Source of the DNA: Tannerellaceae bacterium
Lineage (GTDB): Bacteria > Bacteroidota > Bacteroidia > Bacteroidales > Tannerellaceae
Length of the DNA: 46,041 nucleotides
Direction of reading: 5' to 3'
Assembly: GCA_031288615.1 (NCBI GenBank)
Contig: JAITRC010000021.1
Location: 1-46,041, forward strand
Below, piece after piece: positions 1 to 9,884 of the stretch (positions are counted from its first letter, which is position 1; each line of letters opens with the position of its first letter). The position numbers and the translations under genes were made by a program. Below the pieces are notes generated by a model. That model was not told where the DNA came from. It ran no database searches and was given only the letters and a program-made list of their open reading frames with translations.

Positions 1-1
1 C

Positions 2-1048
2 ACCATCACCTTCCAAGCCGACGGCCTACCCTACAGCGGCTATTCCGAAAACCAAGAATTCACCCTCACCCAGCGCGTGCGCGTACCCAAGCCCCCGCAA
101 CTCGCTGTCGCTTCCACCCTAACCAACGTCAGCAAGACGACGGTCGAGTACCTCCCGCTCGGCTCAAGCCTCACCTTCCCCTACACCGTCTCCTACACCT
201 ACGAAGGAGAGGCCTATCCTTTGGTGAATGAGGGTTGGACGACCTCCAATGCGGCAGTGGCCGATGTAATGAAGACGGAATCAGGCTGGTGGCTCTTCGC
301 ACAGACGGAGGGTGAAGCGGTACTGACCTTCCATGCGGAGGGCGGTGCCTATGGCTTCGAGTCCTTTGAGTGGGAGCGCCGTGTAAACGTGGTGAGCATC
401 CTCCCGCCTGCTCCTCCCGAAGAAGAGACTCCACCTACCCCTCCGATTGAGGAAGAGCCACCGGTGGTGCCACCCACCCCTCCTGAAGAAGAGACTCCTA
501 CCCCTCCCACCCCACCCACCCCTCCCGAGGAAGAGACCCCACCCACCCCGCCGGTTCCTCCCGTTGAGGAAGAGCCACCGGTACTGCCGCCTGCTCCGTC
601 TGGAGTCATAACTATTCACTGGACTGACGGCGATGCGGACAAGGTGCTGAAGGTGGGTGAGCAGTTTCGGTTGAGGCTACTCTTGACTATGGACGGCGAA
701 ACATACACCTTCCCCAACGGCGGAGCGGAATGGCTATCCTCAAATGAAGGTGTCGTAGCGGTGAACTGGGGTGAGCTGCAGGCACTTAAGCCCGGATTTG
801 CCACCATCTATGCCCACGTCGCCATCGGTGAACGGGCGGCTGTAGTCTCACGCTACATCACCGTACCCAAAGACGGTGACCTGTACGGAAGAGCGGGGGT
901 GGAGGAAGTGGTGTCGGGAGGTGGTGAAGCGACATACTACAGCCTGCGGGGGCAGTACATAGGGAAGACGTTACCGGCGGAGGCGGGGGTGTACGTGCGT
1001 CGTGAAGGGGGAAAGACGGAGAAGGTGTTGGTGCGCCGAAGGCGTTAG
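2..1048 (+). CDS. T9SS-type surface protein with Ig-like domains and Pro/Glu hinge, 3' part (5' end outside window)
   Basis: The frame is open from base 2, so this is the C-terminal ~349 residues of a longer protein. A beta-rich Ig-like module (ends near base 395) is followed by a Pro/Glu/Thr hinge (404-598). A second bacterial Ig (BIG)-like module follows, with the sequence SSNEGVVAVNWGELQALKPG typical of this fold. The end, with YSLRGQYIG, GVYVRREGG and a short Lys/Arg tail, resembles the type A sorting domain of the Bacteroidetes type IX secretion system, so the protein is probably exported and surface-attached. The stop codon overlaps the recG stop (shared TTAG, 1045-1048). Codons are C-ending at the start of the visible part and G-rich at its end. 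No enzymatic domain is visible; adhesion or matrix function is only an inference. Confidence 0.82.
   Translation, partial: TITFQADGLPYSGYSENQEFTLTQRVRVPKPPQLAVASTLTNVSKTTVEYLPLGSSLTFPYTVSYTYEGEAYPLVNEGWTTSNAAVADVMKTESGWWLFAQTEGEAVLTFHAEGGAYGFESFEWERRVNVVSILPPAPPEEETPPTPPIEEEPPVVPPTPPEEETPTPPTPPTPPEEETPPTPPVPPVEEEPPVLPPAPSGVITIHWTDGDADKVLKVGEQFRLRLLLTMDGETYTFPNGGAEWLSSNEGVVAVNWGELQALKPGFATIYAHVAIGERAAVVSRYITVPKDGDLYGRAGVEEVVSGGGEATYYSLRGQYIGKTLPAEAGVYVRREGGKTEKVLVRRRR
404..598 (+). repeat. Pro/Glu-rich hinge repeats (PPTPPEEE-type)
   Basis: About 65 residues consist almost only of Pro, Glu, Thr and Val, built from repeats such as PPEEETPPTPP and PPVEEEPPV. The underlying DNA is repetitive in the same way (cctcccgaagaagag-like units). 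Such stretches act as stiff, extended spacers between folded domains of surface proteins. Near-identical units make copy-number change by slippage plausible. Confidence 0.8.
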
Positions 1049-3138
1049 GAGATGTGGGTGAAGTTAGGTTTGTGGGTGAAGAGGAGCTGGAGGTGTTGTG
1101 CAAGGAGGGAGTTTTGGGAGAGGTGAGGGTCGTCGGTGAGGATGAGAGCGGCGGCTTGCCGCGCTTGGTGAAGGAGTGGTGCGTCGGTAGCGAGGTTGGC
1201 GATACGCAGGTCGATAGGTTGCCCGGACTGTTGAGTACCTTCAAGGTCACCATGTCCACGTAGGCGTAGGTCGGCTTCGGCAATTTGAAAGCCGTCATTG
1301 GTGGCGGTCATGATGTCAATGCGTCGCCGGGAGTCGTCACTAAGTTTGCCTCCTGTAATGAGGAGGCAGTAAGATTGGTCGGCACCTCGCCCCACCCTGC
1401 CACGAAGTTGGTGAAGCTGAGCAAGGCCGAAGCGTTCGGCGGACTCGATGATCATGACGGAAGCGTTGGGGACATTGACACCGACCTCAATGACGGTAGT
1501 GGCCAGGAGGATGTGGGCGGAGCCGGCGATGAATTCAGCCATGACGGCGTTCTTGTCGTTGGGCTTCATCTTACCGTGGAGCATGAGGATGCGGTAATGG
1601 GGAAATAGCTCTTGATAGAGGGCGAGGCCGTCTTGGAGGTTCTTAAAGTCAGCCTTTTCGGACTCTTGGATGAGTGGGAAGACGACGTAGGCTTGTCGTC
1701 CTTCTTGTATTTGTGCACGGAGGAAGTCGAAGAGCTTGGCTTTACCGGAGTCATAACGGTGGACGGTCTTAATGGGCTTGCGTCCAGGTGGAAGCTCATC
1801 GATGACGGAGAGGTCGAGGTCACCGTAGAGGGTCATGGCGAGGGTTCGTGGGATAGGTGTAGCGGTCATGACCAGGATATGAGGAGGGGTATGGTTTTTA
1901 GTATGGAGGAGGGCACGTTGGGCGACACCGAAGCGGTGTTGTTCGTCGATGATGGCCAAAGCAAGGGAATGAAAGGAGACGGGGGATTGAATGAGGGCGT
2001 GAGTGCCGACGAGGATGTGGATGTGCCCGGAGGCAATGAGGGGGAGGAGTTTTTTGCGGGAGGCGGGAGGTGTGGAGCCGGTGAGAAGGGCGATATTGAG
2101 GTTGAGAGGGGCCAGGAGATGGGAGAGTGTTTCAAAATGCTGTGTGGCAAGGATTTCAGTGGGAGCCATGATGGCGGCCTGGTGACCATTGTCGATAGCC
2201 AGGAGGGCGGTGAGAAGAGCGACGATGGTTTTACCGGAGCCGACATCTCCTTGTAGGAGTCGGTTCATGGGATGGTGAGCCCGAAGGTCGGAGTGAATCT
2301 CACGGGTGACGCGCTTTTGGGCGTCGGTGAGAGAGAAGGGGAGATGGTTGTGGTAGAAGGAGTTGAAGTGATCACCGACTTTAGGGAGAGGGATGCCCGG
2401 GAGGGCGTGCTTGCGAAGGGAAGCGTGTCGGAGGAGGTTGAGCTGGAGGAAGAAGAGTTCTTCGAATTTGAGGCGAGTTTGTGCGTCGTGGAGGAGCTCG
2501 GCGGAAGGCGGGAAGTGAATGTATCGAATGGCCTGGTCACGTGGGATGAGTTGATGAGTGTGGAGGAGGTGTTGGGTGAGGGTTTCGTGGAAAGCGGGGA
2601 TAGCCTGGAGGAGGGTGCGGATGATGTCTTGGATGTTACGAGAGGCGAGGCCGGCTTTTTTCATGGCGTCGGAGGAATGGTAGAGGGGGACGAGTTTGCC
2701 GGTGAGGTGGGTGGCGTGAGCGGGAAGGTCGAGGTCAGGGTGAGGGATGGAGATGGAGTGATTGAACTCGTTGGGCTTGCCGAAGAGGATGTACTCGGTA
2801 TTGGGTTTGTACTTGGAGAGGATGTAATGGATGTTGTGAAACCAGACGAGGGTGGTGGAGGCGGTCTCATCACGGAAGGAAGCTACGAGCCTCTTGTTGC
2901 GCGAAGCGCCGATGATCTGGAAGTCAAGGATATGTCCCCGTAACTGGACGTAAGGGAGCTCGGGGGAGAGTTCGGCGACGGAATAGAAGCGGGTGCGGTC
3001 GATGTACTTGAAGGGGAAGAAGAAGAGGAGGTCGTGGACGGAGGAGATGGATAGTTCCCTTTGGAGGAGGGTAGCCTTACGTGGGCCGACGCCAGGGACG
3101 TAGGTGAGGGAGTCAGAGAGGTTGAAGGATGTAATCAT
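1045..3138 (-). CDS. recG: ATP-dependent DNA helicase RecG
   Basis: RecG remodels stalled replication forks and branch-migrates Holliday junctions. The 697-residue product begins at MITSFNL; the frame extends upstream, but that part is low-complexity His/Pro-rich sequence, and the family starts here with the N-terminal wedge region (VPGVGPRKA). Helicase motifs are present: Walker A GDVGSGKT, motif II DEQHRFG, motif III TATPIPRT and motif VI QLRGRVGRG, followed by the RecG C-terminal domain. Length matches the family (~690-700). The coding strand is strikingly C-rich because the top strand here is G-rich in every gene. A -7-like box (TATCTTTG) ends only about 5 bases upstream of the ATG, so the mRNA may be leaderless. 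Confidence 0.95.
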   Translation of the reverse strand: MITSFNLSDSLTYVPGVGPRKATLLQRELSISSVHDLLFFFPFKYIDRTRFYSVAELSPELPYVQLRGHILDFQIIGASRNKRLVASFRDETASTTLVWFHNIHYILSKYKPNTEYILFGKPNEFNHSISIPHPDLDLPAHATHLTGKLVPLYHSSDAMKKAGLASRNIQDIIRTLLQAIPAFHETLTQHLLHTHQLIPRDQAIRYIHFPPSAELLHDAQTRLKFEELFFLQLNLLRHASLRKHALPGIPLPKVGDHFNSFYHNHLPFSLTDAQKRVTREIHSDLRAHHPMNRLLQGDVGSGKTIVALLTALLAIDNGHQAAIMAPTEILATQHFETLSHLLAPLNLNIALLTGSTPPASRKKLLPLIASGHIHILVGTHALIQSPVSFHSLALAIIDEQHRFGVAQRALLHTKNHTPPHILVMTATPIPRTLAMTLYGDLDLSVIDELPPGRKPIKTVHRYDSGKAKLFDFLRAQIQEGRQAYVVFPLIQESEKADFKNLQDGLALYQELFPHYRILMLHGKMKPNDKNAVMAEFIAGSAHILLATTVIEVGVNVPNASVMIIESAERFGLAQLHQLRGRVGRGADQSYCLLITGGKLSDDSRRRIDIMTATNDGFQIAEADLRLRGHGDLEGTQQSGQPIDLRIANLATDAPLLHQARQAAALILTDDPHLSQNSLLAQHLQLLFTHKPNFTHIS

Positions 3139-3142
3139 GGGG

Positions 3143-3150
3143 CAAAGATA
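3143..3150 (-). promoter_or_regulatory. -7 box of the recG promoter
   Basis: Reading the minus strand, TATCTTTG matches the Bacteroidetes TAnnTTTG element. It ends 5 bases before the recG ATG (3138), placing the predicted start point at or next to the start codon. No TTG was found at the usual -33 distance. Confidence 0.5.
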
Positions 3151-3166
3151 ATAGGTAGATAAAGCG

Positions 3167-3174
3167 TACCTTTG
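3167..3174 (+). promoter_or_regulatory. -7 box of the beta-barrel/hisB promoter
   Basis: TACCTTTG is an exact match to TAnnTTTG. It lies 28 bases upstream of the ATG at 3202 and is divergent from the recG box only 16 bases away. No clear -33 TTG is visible. Confidence 0.6.
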
Positions 3175-3201
3175 CCAGACGTCAAGAAAAATAGGCAAGG
3201 T

Positions 3202-3750
3202 ATGGAAAGGAAGTGGGTGAGGGTGTTGGTGAGTGTGTGTGTGGGTGTGGCAGCGCTGGGGGTGAGTGAGGTGCGGGGGGAGATAAAGTTTGGGGGGAAG
3301 GTGGGGATAGAAGAGATGAAGGGGATGCATGTGGGGGGAATGGTGGAGGTGATGTTACCGGTGGTGGGGATAGGAGCAGAGGGGTCGGTGTTGTACGTGA
3401 AGGAGTGGGGAGGGATAGAGGAGAGTCGGCTGGAGGTGCCGGTGCGGGGGAAGGTGAAGATAGGGGTGTGGGGGCTGAAGGTGTATGGGGTGACGGGGCC
3501 GAGGCTAACTTGGGCGATGTCACGGGAGTGGGGGGAGCTGGTAGAGGTAGGTGCCGCGAAGCGGTATGCGAAGCAATATGGGGTGTCGTGGGATATAGGG
3601 TGCGGGGTGGAGTTGCTGGGTCATTTGCAGGCTGGGGTGGAGGCTGGGGTGAATTTGACGGATGACTATGAGGGAGCTGGGGTGGATGTGGTGAGCGTGT
3701 TAGGGGGGAATCAGTGGGGCTATAGGTTCACGCTAGCCTACCTGTTCTGA
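3202..3750 (+). CDS. Predicted outer-membrane beta-barrel protein
   Basis: A 182-residue protein starting MERKWVRVL, with an N-terminal signal peptide (hydrophobic [17 protein letters not shown], cleavage probably near VRG). The rest is alternating polar/hydrophobic strands rich in Gly and aromatics, ending in YRFTLAYLF, a terminal-aromatic beta-barrel signature. It resembles small PorT-like/OmpA-like barrels of Bacteroidetes, but no specific family is recognised. The start was chosen at 3202 because the signal peptide begins there and a TACCTTTG box lies upstream. The stop TGA overlaps the hisB ATG by one base (TGATG), so translation is probably coupled. The gene is extremely G-rich, with frequent GGG, GTG and ATA codons. 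Confidence 0.75.
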   Translation: MERKWVRVLVSVCVGVAALGVSEVRGEIKFGGKVGIEEMKGMHVGGMVEVMLPVVGIGAEGSVLYVKEWGGIEESRLEVPVRGKVKIGVWGLKVYGVTGPRLTWAMSREWGELVEVGAAKRYAKQYGVSWDIGCGVELLGHLQAGVEAGVNLTDDYEGAGVDVVSVLGGNQWGYRFTLAYLF

Positions 3751-4862
3751 TGAAGAAGCGGGCGCTGTTTATAGACAGGGACGGGACGATCGTGGAGGAG
3801 GTGCCGGTGACGGAGCAGCTGGATGATGCCCGGAGGATCGTGTTCTGCCCGAAGGTGATAAGGAGCCTGTACTTTCTGCGGGAGCACACGGACTATGAGT
3901 TGGTGATGGTGACGAATCAGGACGGACTGGGGACGGAGTCGTTTCCACAGGAGCGGTTTGAGGAGTGCCAGGGGATAATACTGAGGACGTTGTCAGGGGA
4001 GGGTGTAAGGTTCGACAGGATACTGATAGATGAGTCGTTTGCGAGTGCGCCGAGTGCGTGTCGGAAGCCGGGAGTGGGGATGCTGGGGGAGTATATGAGT
4101 GGGGAGTATGACTTGGCGAACAGCTATGTGATAGGAGACCGTCGTTCGGATATGGAACTGGCGGTGAATCTGGGGTGTAAGGGTATCTGGTTACGGGAAG
4201 CGGAAGGGACGGAGATAGAGGGACTGCCGGTGGTGTTGGTGACGCAGGACTGGGAAGCGGTAGCGGCAGTGATTTATGGGGGCGAGCGTCGAGCGATAGT
4301 GCATAGGCAGACGCGAGAGACGGACGTCTATGTGGAGGTGAACGTGGATGGTCGAGGAGCTGGGGAGGTGAAGACGGGCTTGGGGATGCTGGATCATTTG
4401 CTGGAGCAGATACCGCGTCACGGGGGGATAGATATGGAGGTGCGTGTGAAAGGGGATCTACATGTGGATGAACATCATACGATAGAAGACACGGCGTTGG
4501 CGTTAGGTGAGGCATTGCGAAAGGCCCTTGGGGATAAGCGAGGGACGGAGCGTTATGGGTATGCGTTGCCGATGGATGATTGCTTGGCGCAGGTGGTGGT
4601 GGATTTTGGGGGCAGGCCGTGGTTGGAATGGGAGGTAGGGTTTGTGCGTGAGAAGGTGGGTGATGTACCGACGGAGATGTTTAGGCACTTCTTTAAGAGC
4701 CTGAGCGATGCGGGTCTGATGAACCTGTACATAGAGGCGAAGGGGACGAATGAGCATCACAAGATAGAGGCGATCTTTAAGGGCTTGGCGCGTGCCATCA
4801 AGATGGCGGTTCGGCGGGATATATACCGTTACGACCTGCCTTCTACCAAAGGGGTGCTCTAA
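3750..4862 (+). CDS. hisB: Bifunctional histidinol-phosphatase / imidazoleglycerol-phosphate dehydratase HisB
   Basis: The 370-residue enzyme carries out two histidine-biosynthesis steps. Residues 1-~175 form the HAD phosphatase, with nucleophile motif FIDRDGTI (Asp9, Asp11) and a later GDRRSDME acid motif. The zinc-loop cysteines of the E. coli enzyme are mostly absent (only SACRKP), which from memory is usual in Bacteroidetes HisB. Residues ~180-370 are the dehydratase, with the metal-binding DEHHTIEDT and [12 protein letters not shown] motifs and the conserved LPSTKGVL end. No other his gene is in the window; the gene is instead coupled by one-base overlap to an outer-membrane protein gene. 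It shares the G-rich composition of that neighbour. Confidence 0.96.
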   Translation: MKKRALFIDRDGTIVEEVPVTEQLDDARRIVFCPKVIRSLYFLREHTDYELVMVTNQDGLGTESFPQERFEECQGIILRTLSGEGVRFDRILIDESFASAPSACRKPGVGMLGEYMSGEYDLANSYVIGDRRSDMELAVNLGCKGIWLREAEGTEIEGLPVVLVTQDWEAVAAVIYGGERRAIVHRQTRETDVYVEVNVDGRGAGEVKTGLGMLDHLLEQIPRHGGIDMEVRVKGDLHVDEHHTIEDTALALGEALRKALGDKRGTERYGYALPMDDCLAQVVVDFGGRPWLEWEVGFVREKVGDVPTEMFRHFFKSLSDAGLMNLYIEAKGTNEHHKIEAIFKGLARAIKMAVRRDIYRYDLPSTKGVL

Positions 4863-4897
4863 AAAAGAGGCCGGCCCCTTGGGGAAGGAGCCGGCCT
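4861..4897 (-). terminator. Intrinsic terminator of groES-groEL
   Basis: The stem AGGCCGGC (4868-4875) pairs with GCCGGCCT (4890-4897). The loop region can extend the stem with CCTT/AAGG around GGGG. On the minus strand the hairpin is followed by a short C/T and then TTTTTT (4866-4861), a typical U-tract. On the plus strand no U-tract follows, so it works mainly for groEL, although the hairpin could also limit hisB read-through. Confidence 0.85.
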
Positions 4898-4980
4898 TAA
4901 AAGGGAGAAGTAATTGCACAAATTCACAGATTTGTTAACGGAATTAACTAAAGCCGTTAACATTCTTAAAGGAAGTGGGA

Positions 4981-6621
<1,641 letters not shown>

Positions 6622-6644
6622 TTAGCTGTTTATTGGTTTGTTAC

Positions 6645-6914
6645 TTAAATGATAGCCAAGATGTCGGATTGACGCATGATGAGCAGTTTCTCGTTGTCGA
6701 GCTCAATCTCGGTACCGGCATACTTGCCATACAATACTTGATCCCCAGGTTTGACGACAATAGCCTCGTCTTTGGTACCGTTACCGACGGCAATGACCTC
6801 TCCTTTGAGGGGTTTCTCCTTAGCCGAATCGGGGATGATGATACCGGCCGTCGTCTTTTCCTCTGCCACAGCGGGCTTAATAAGCACCCTGTCTGCTAAT
6901 GGCTTTACGTTCAT
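6645..6914 (-). CDS. groES: Co-chaperonin GroES (10 kDa)
   Basis: The 89-residue lid protein of the GroEL chamber starts [14 protein letters not shown]. It contains the mobile loop ([17 protein letters not shown]) and the conserved [16 protein letters not shown] segment. It is the first gene of groES-groEL. The upstream region has no CIRCE inverted repeat but has a -24/-12-type element 57 bases before the ATG. Confidence 0.98.
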   Translation of the reverse strand: MNVKPLADRVLIKPAVAEEKTTAGIIIPDSAKEKPLKGEVIAVGNGTKDEAIVVKPGDQVLYGKYAGTEIELDNEKLLIMRQSDILAII

Positions 6915-6969
6915 GTTGTTTAGTTTTTATTAGTTAGACGTATAAACTCTATGGTGACGCCTACCTAAT

Positions 6970-6988
6970 AGCGAAATCTGTGCCAAAA
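6970..6988 (-). promoter_or_regulatory. Sigma-54-like -24/-12 promoter of groES-groEL
   Basis: On the minus strand TTTTGGCACAGATTTCGCT fits the RpoN consensus (TTGGCACnnnnnTTGCW). GG is at 6984-6983 and GC at 6972-6971, with exactly ten bases between. The predicted start point (~6960) gives a ~45-base leader. A nearly identical element precedes dnaK at 35899-35916. Confidence 0.6.
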
Positions 6989-7046
6989 CATCGCCACCGG
7001 CGATTTTGACAGTTCTTTTTTTGTACCTGACAGATATGGCTATGCC

Positions 7047-9821
7047 CTACTGCCGTGAACCGCCCTTGAATTTTGTGACTACGTGACGTCCGTCCTTGCC
7101 GATGTCACGAAGGAGGTATATTCCTTCCGGCAGGGAGAGAGGTAGCATGAGGTCATTATCGGTGACGGTAAATACAGCTACACGGCGTCCGAGGGGAGTG
7201 AACACTTCCCTAAATACCACGTCGATGGACAGTGCAGAATGCGGAGGGCAGTCGATGATTTGCGTGTTCGGACTGACGATAAGCACACAACGGGCTACCT
7301 CAAGCCTTCCTTCGATTGTTACCCACAAGGTGAGGGTGTCAGAGGTTTCGGTGGATTCAAGACTTGCTTTGAGGGTACAACCCTCGTCAGTCTGAATAAT
7401 CTCCGCTTTATCCGTAACCGTATTGTCCCGGAGTATTGACCATGTTACGTCTCCCTGATGAAGCACAAAAGAATCGGCATCGGCATGGAAGCGCTCCTCA
7501 ACGCCTGCACGGATATATACCGTATCTGCTTTTTTGTCCGGTGTCGACGATTGTTCTATTTGTAGGGCGAACTTTTCGGGAAAAGAAATGTTGACACTGA
7601 AAGTGTCGGCTCGTTGTTCCCCGTCCAGACCAGCGGCTTCCGCTACCACCCGAATAAGGGCTGTTCCCTTGCGAAGCGGCCGGACGGCACCGGTAGAGGG
7701 GTTCACTTCGACGGTATCGGGGTGTAGACTCTCCCAGTGAACCTTATTATTGGTGGTATATTCCGGCCAGACTTCAGCACCGGCAACCATGGCATAAGGC
7801 TCGTTACTGAGGGTCAGATTGACATCAAGAGGTGTCTGAATGACGACACTGTCGGCATGCGGCCAGTAAGTGATAAATCCTTCCGCCCGCAAAGTCTCGT
7901 TCCCATCAAGGTAAGCAACTACGGGTTTATCCCCCCGTGTGCTCCCGATGATAGTTATTGTACCATAAGAGTTTACTCGTATGGAATCGTCTTCACTTTT
8001 CCAAATAATGGGGAACTGTTTGTTTTCGTAGGCGGTATAGTGTAAGGTGAAGGGGGTGTTGGTTCCCAAGCGTCCCCTTCGTGGACTCATCCTTCCCGAA
8101 ACAGGGGTCAGGCTATCTACAGTCACTACATAGAAATCAAAAGGCGGAGTCGAAAGGATGGATCCTTTCAAAGAGGCTGTGATTCCAGGGAGGAGTCCTA
8201 TCCTATCACCGCTCAAGACCCCCTGCCGTGTGATGGAAGCATCAAAATTCACCAGAGCTGTCCATTCCCAATTGTCCGGATCCTTGAGGTAATCGTCTGA
8301 TAGATAATTGAAAGGATCGCTGGGACGATCTATGTTTATTCCGGGTGCGGGCAACCGGAAAGAGGCGTTGACACCGACAGTGGTTGTCGCAGGCGGTGTA
8401 ACTGTTGATACATAAATAGGATAAGAAACCGAACTGTCTTTCTCCTCAAAAGGGATTTTCCCAATCACTTCAAAAGTGCCCAGTTCCACCGTTTTTATTT
8501 TTGCCCATCCATCCTCAAAAGACAATAGCTCCAAGCCGTCGGGAAGCGATACGATGTCCCAAGGTACGACCTCTTTGCCGTCGGCAAGATAATCCAACCG
8601 TACATTGATAGTGTCCAACGGATTAATCAAAGGGAATAGGAGGTCTTCCCCGCGCTCGTTTTTGAGTTTTGCCAATAATCCCCATACATGCAGTTGGCAA
8701 GTATCTTCTATACCGGTAAAGCCTGTGCGGATGATCACATCCGTTTTTCCGGCAAAGAATGGGTGAAAAACCAGCGTGTTTTGCTCTTTATCGATGGTCA
8801 CCTTGTGGGGTTGGGAGGGAACCCACTCCAATTTGGATATCAGAAATTTGTCATCAATTATAGGATTCTTCCACCAAGTACCCTCCGGACTTCCTTCCGG
8901 AGTCAGCACACTCTCCAAGATGTAATTCAGGGGAACCGCCTTAGGTCTGTCCCAAACACCTTCACTATACTCCGTATACTTCAGAGTGAACTCGTCTATT
9001 TTCCGGTAAAAGAAGACAGTCCCTATATCAATGTTCAGGTTTTCATTAACCCCTCCTATCCTCCATTTATTCGTTTGTCCGGCAGCGATGGCTACGATAG
9101 CTACAGTATCTGTAATGAGGTTGGTGAAAAGATTGAACGAAGGAGTCTGTTCGTAGTTCTGAAGATCGGCGGGGCGGAAGTCTGTCAGCTCGATGTCTAC
9201 GCAATACCATTCTGCATCGGCAGGGAAAGCGTATTTACCGTTGAGGTTGGGGACAGCCCCTTGCCTGCCTCTGTTTTGTATAGGGACATACCATAGCTGC
9301 GTTCCGTCCGAAAGCAACACAACGAAGTCCTCCGACTCGTGCACTCTCAACTCCATGTGGAGAACGTATTCTTCCTTTTTTTGGGTGATCCCGGACAGAT
9401 TTAACCCGCTATTAGCGTCGAAGCGGAGAGCAACGGCGGATGGAGTATTATCACCGTTAGGTCTTGGTGTACCTTGTACATGGTAGTAATCGATATGTTG
9501 CGCCGCATCGTAAATAGGCTCAATTACAAAAGGTGCTTCAGGGAAGATGGTGTCCCTATTGAAATCCCATCCTATCGCCCCCAAATTAAGGGAGTGATAA
9601 GCGGCCTGTACCCTATATCCTATATTCAGGATACTAATTTTGTGGTCGGCTTGTCCATGAAGAAAAAGTGTTACGTAGTTGTTGCCATAAAACAATGCGG
9701 GGTCTTTCCCATCCACAGGGGCGTAAACTACCGAATTACCTAAATAATATTGCGCCGCACCTGTTGCTACGAAAAAGAAAACCCCTGCCGGCACGGCCAA
9801 CCATTTGATGCACCTCTTCAT
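7047..9821 (-). CDS. Large secreted Ig-like repeat protein with T9SS-like sorting domain
   Basis: A 924-residue protein with a signal peptide (MKRCIKWLAVPAGVFFFVATGAAQ). An N-terminal ~300-residue region has no recognised family. Several bacterial Ig-type modules follow, marked by phrases such as SYGTITIIGSTRG and NPSTGAVRPLRKGTALIRVVA. The C-terminus (VFTPLGRRVAV, LPEGIYLLRD, HVVTKF) resembles the T9SS type A sorting domain, though it ends in an unusual GGSRQ tail. It is therefore probably exported across the outer membrane. It is transcribed alone; a TACCTTTG box lies 42 bases before the start and the next gene downstream is groES-groEL's leader region. Function unknown; a surface-structure or adhesion role is inference. 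Confidence 0.85.
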   Translation of the reverse strand: MKRCIKWLAVPAGVFFFVATGAAQYYLGNSVVYAPVDGKDPALFYGNNYVTLFLHGQADHKISILNIGYRVQAAYHSLNLGAIGWDFNRDTIFPEAPFVIEPIYDAAQHIDYYHVQGTPRPNGDNTPSAVALRFDANSGLNLSGITQKKEEYVLHMELRVHESEDFVVLLSDGTQLWYVPIQNRGRQGAVPNLNGKYAFPADAEWYCVDIELTDFRPADLQNYEQTPSFNLFTNLITDTVAIVAIAAGQTNKWRIGGVNENLNIDIGTVFFYRKIDEFTLKYTEYSEGVWDRPKAVPLNYILESVLTPEGSPEGTWWKNPIIDDKFLISKLEWVPSQPHKVTIDKEQNTLVFHPFFAGKTDVIIRTGFTGIEDTCQLHVWGLLAKLKNERGEDLLFPLINPLDTINVRLDYLADGKEVVPWDIVSLPDGLELLSFEDGWAKIKTVELGTFEVIGKIPFEEKDSSVSYPIYVSTVTPPATTTVGVNASFRLPAPGINIDRPSDPFNYLSDDYLKDPDNWEWTALVNFDASITRQGVLSGDRIGLLPGITASLKGSILSTPPFDFYVVTVDSLTPVSGRMSPRRGRLGTNTPFTLHYTAYENKQFPIIWKSEDDSIRVNSYGTITIIGSTRGDKPVVAYLDGNETLRAEGFITYWPHADSVVIQTPLDVNLTLSNEPYAMVAGAEVWPEYTTNNKVHWESLHPDTVEVNPSTGAVRPLRKGTALIRVVAEAAGLDGEQRADTFSVNISFPEKFALQIEQSSTPDKKADTVYIRAGVEERFHADADSFVLHQGDVTWSILRDNTVTDKAEIIQTDEGCTLKASLESTETSDTLTLWVTIEGRLEVARCVLIVSPNTQIIDCPPHSALSIDVVFREVFTPLGRRVAVFTVTDNDLMLPLSLPEGIYLLRDIGKDGRHVVTKFKGGSRQ

Positions 9822-9862
9822 CGCTCACGCGTGTTTAAATGGAAATTCTCCATAAGTTGTTC

Positions 9863-9870
9863 CAAAGGTA
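9863..9870 (-). promoter_or_regulatory. -7 box upstream of the 924-residue surface protein
   Basis: TACCTTTG on the minus strand matches TAnnTTTG exactly and lies 41 bases before the ATG at 9821, in the 63-base gap after prfC. No -33 TTG is visible. Confidence 0.5.
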
Positions 9871-9884
9871 TGAATTTTCTTAAC

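Noticed and set aside
1054..2943. Several plus-strand open frames opposite recG rich in Glu, Gly and Val
   Set aside because: Products of the strand asymmetry; recG motifs on the other strand are decisive.
3139..3330. 64-residue N-terminal extension of recG
   Set aside because: It is low-complexity His/Pro-rich sequence antisense to the beta-barrel gene start, caused by the G-rich top strand; the family N-terminus and a promoter box place the start at 3138.
880..4860. Skewed block as a horizontally acquired island
   Set aside because: It contains core genes (recG, hisB) and no mobility genes, and the bias follows the strand rather than the genes.
6915..7046. CIRCE (HrcA) operator upstream of groES
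   Set aside because: No TTAGCACTC-N9-GAGTGCTAA-like inverted repeat is present.
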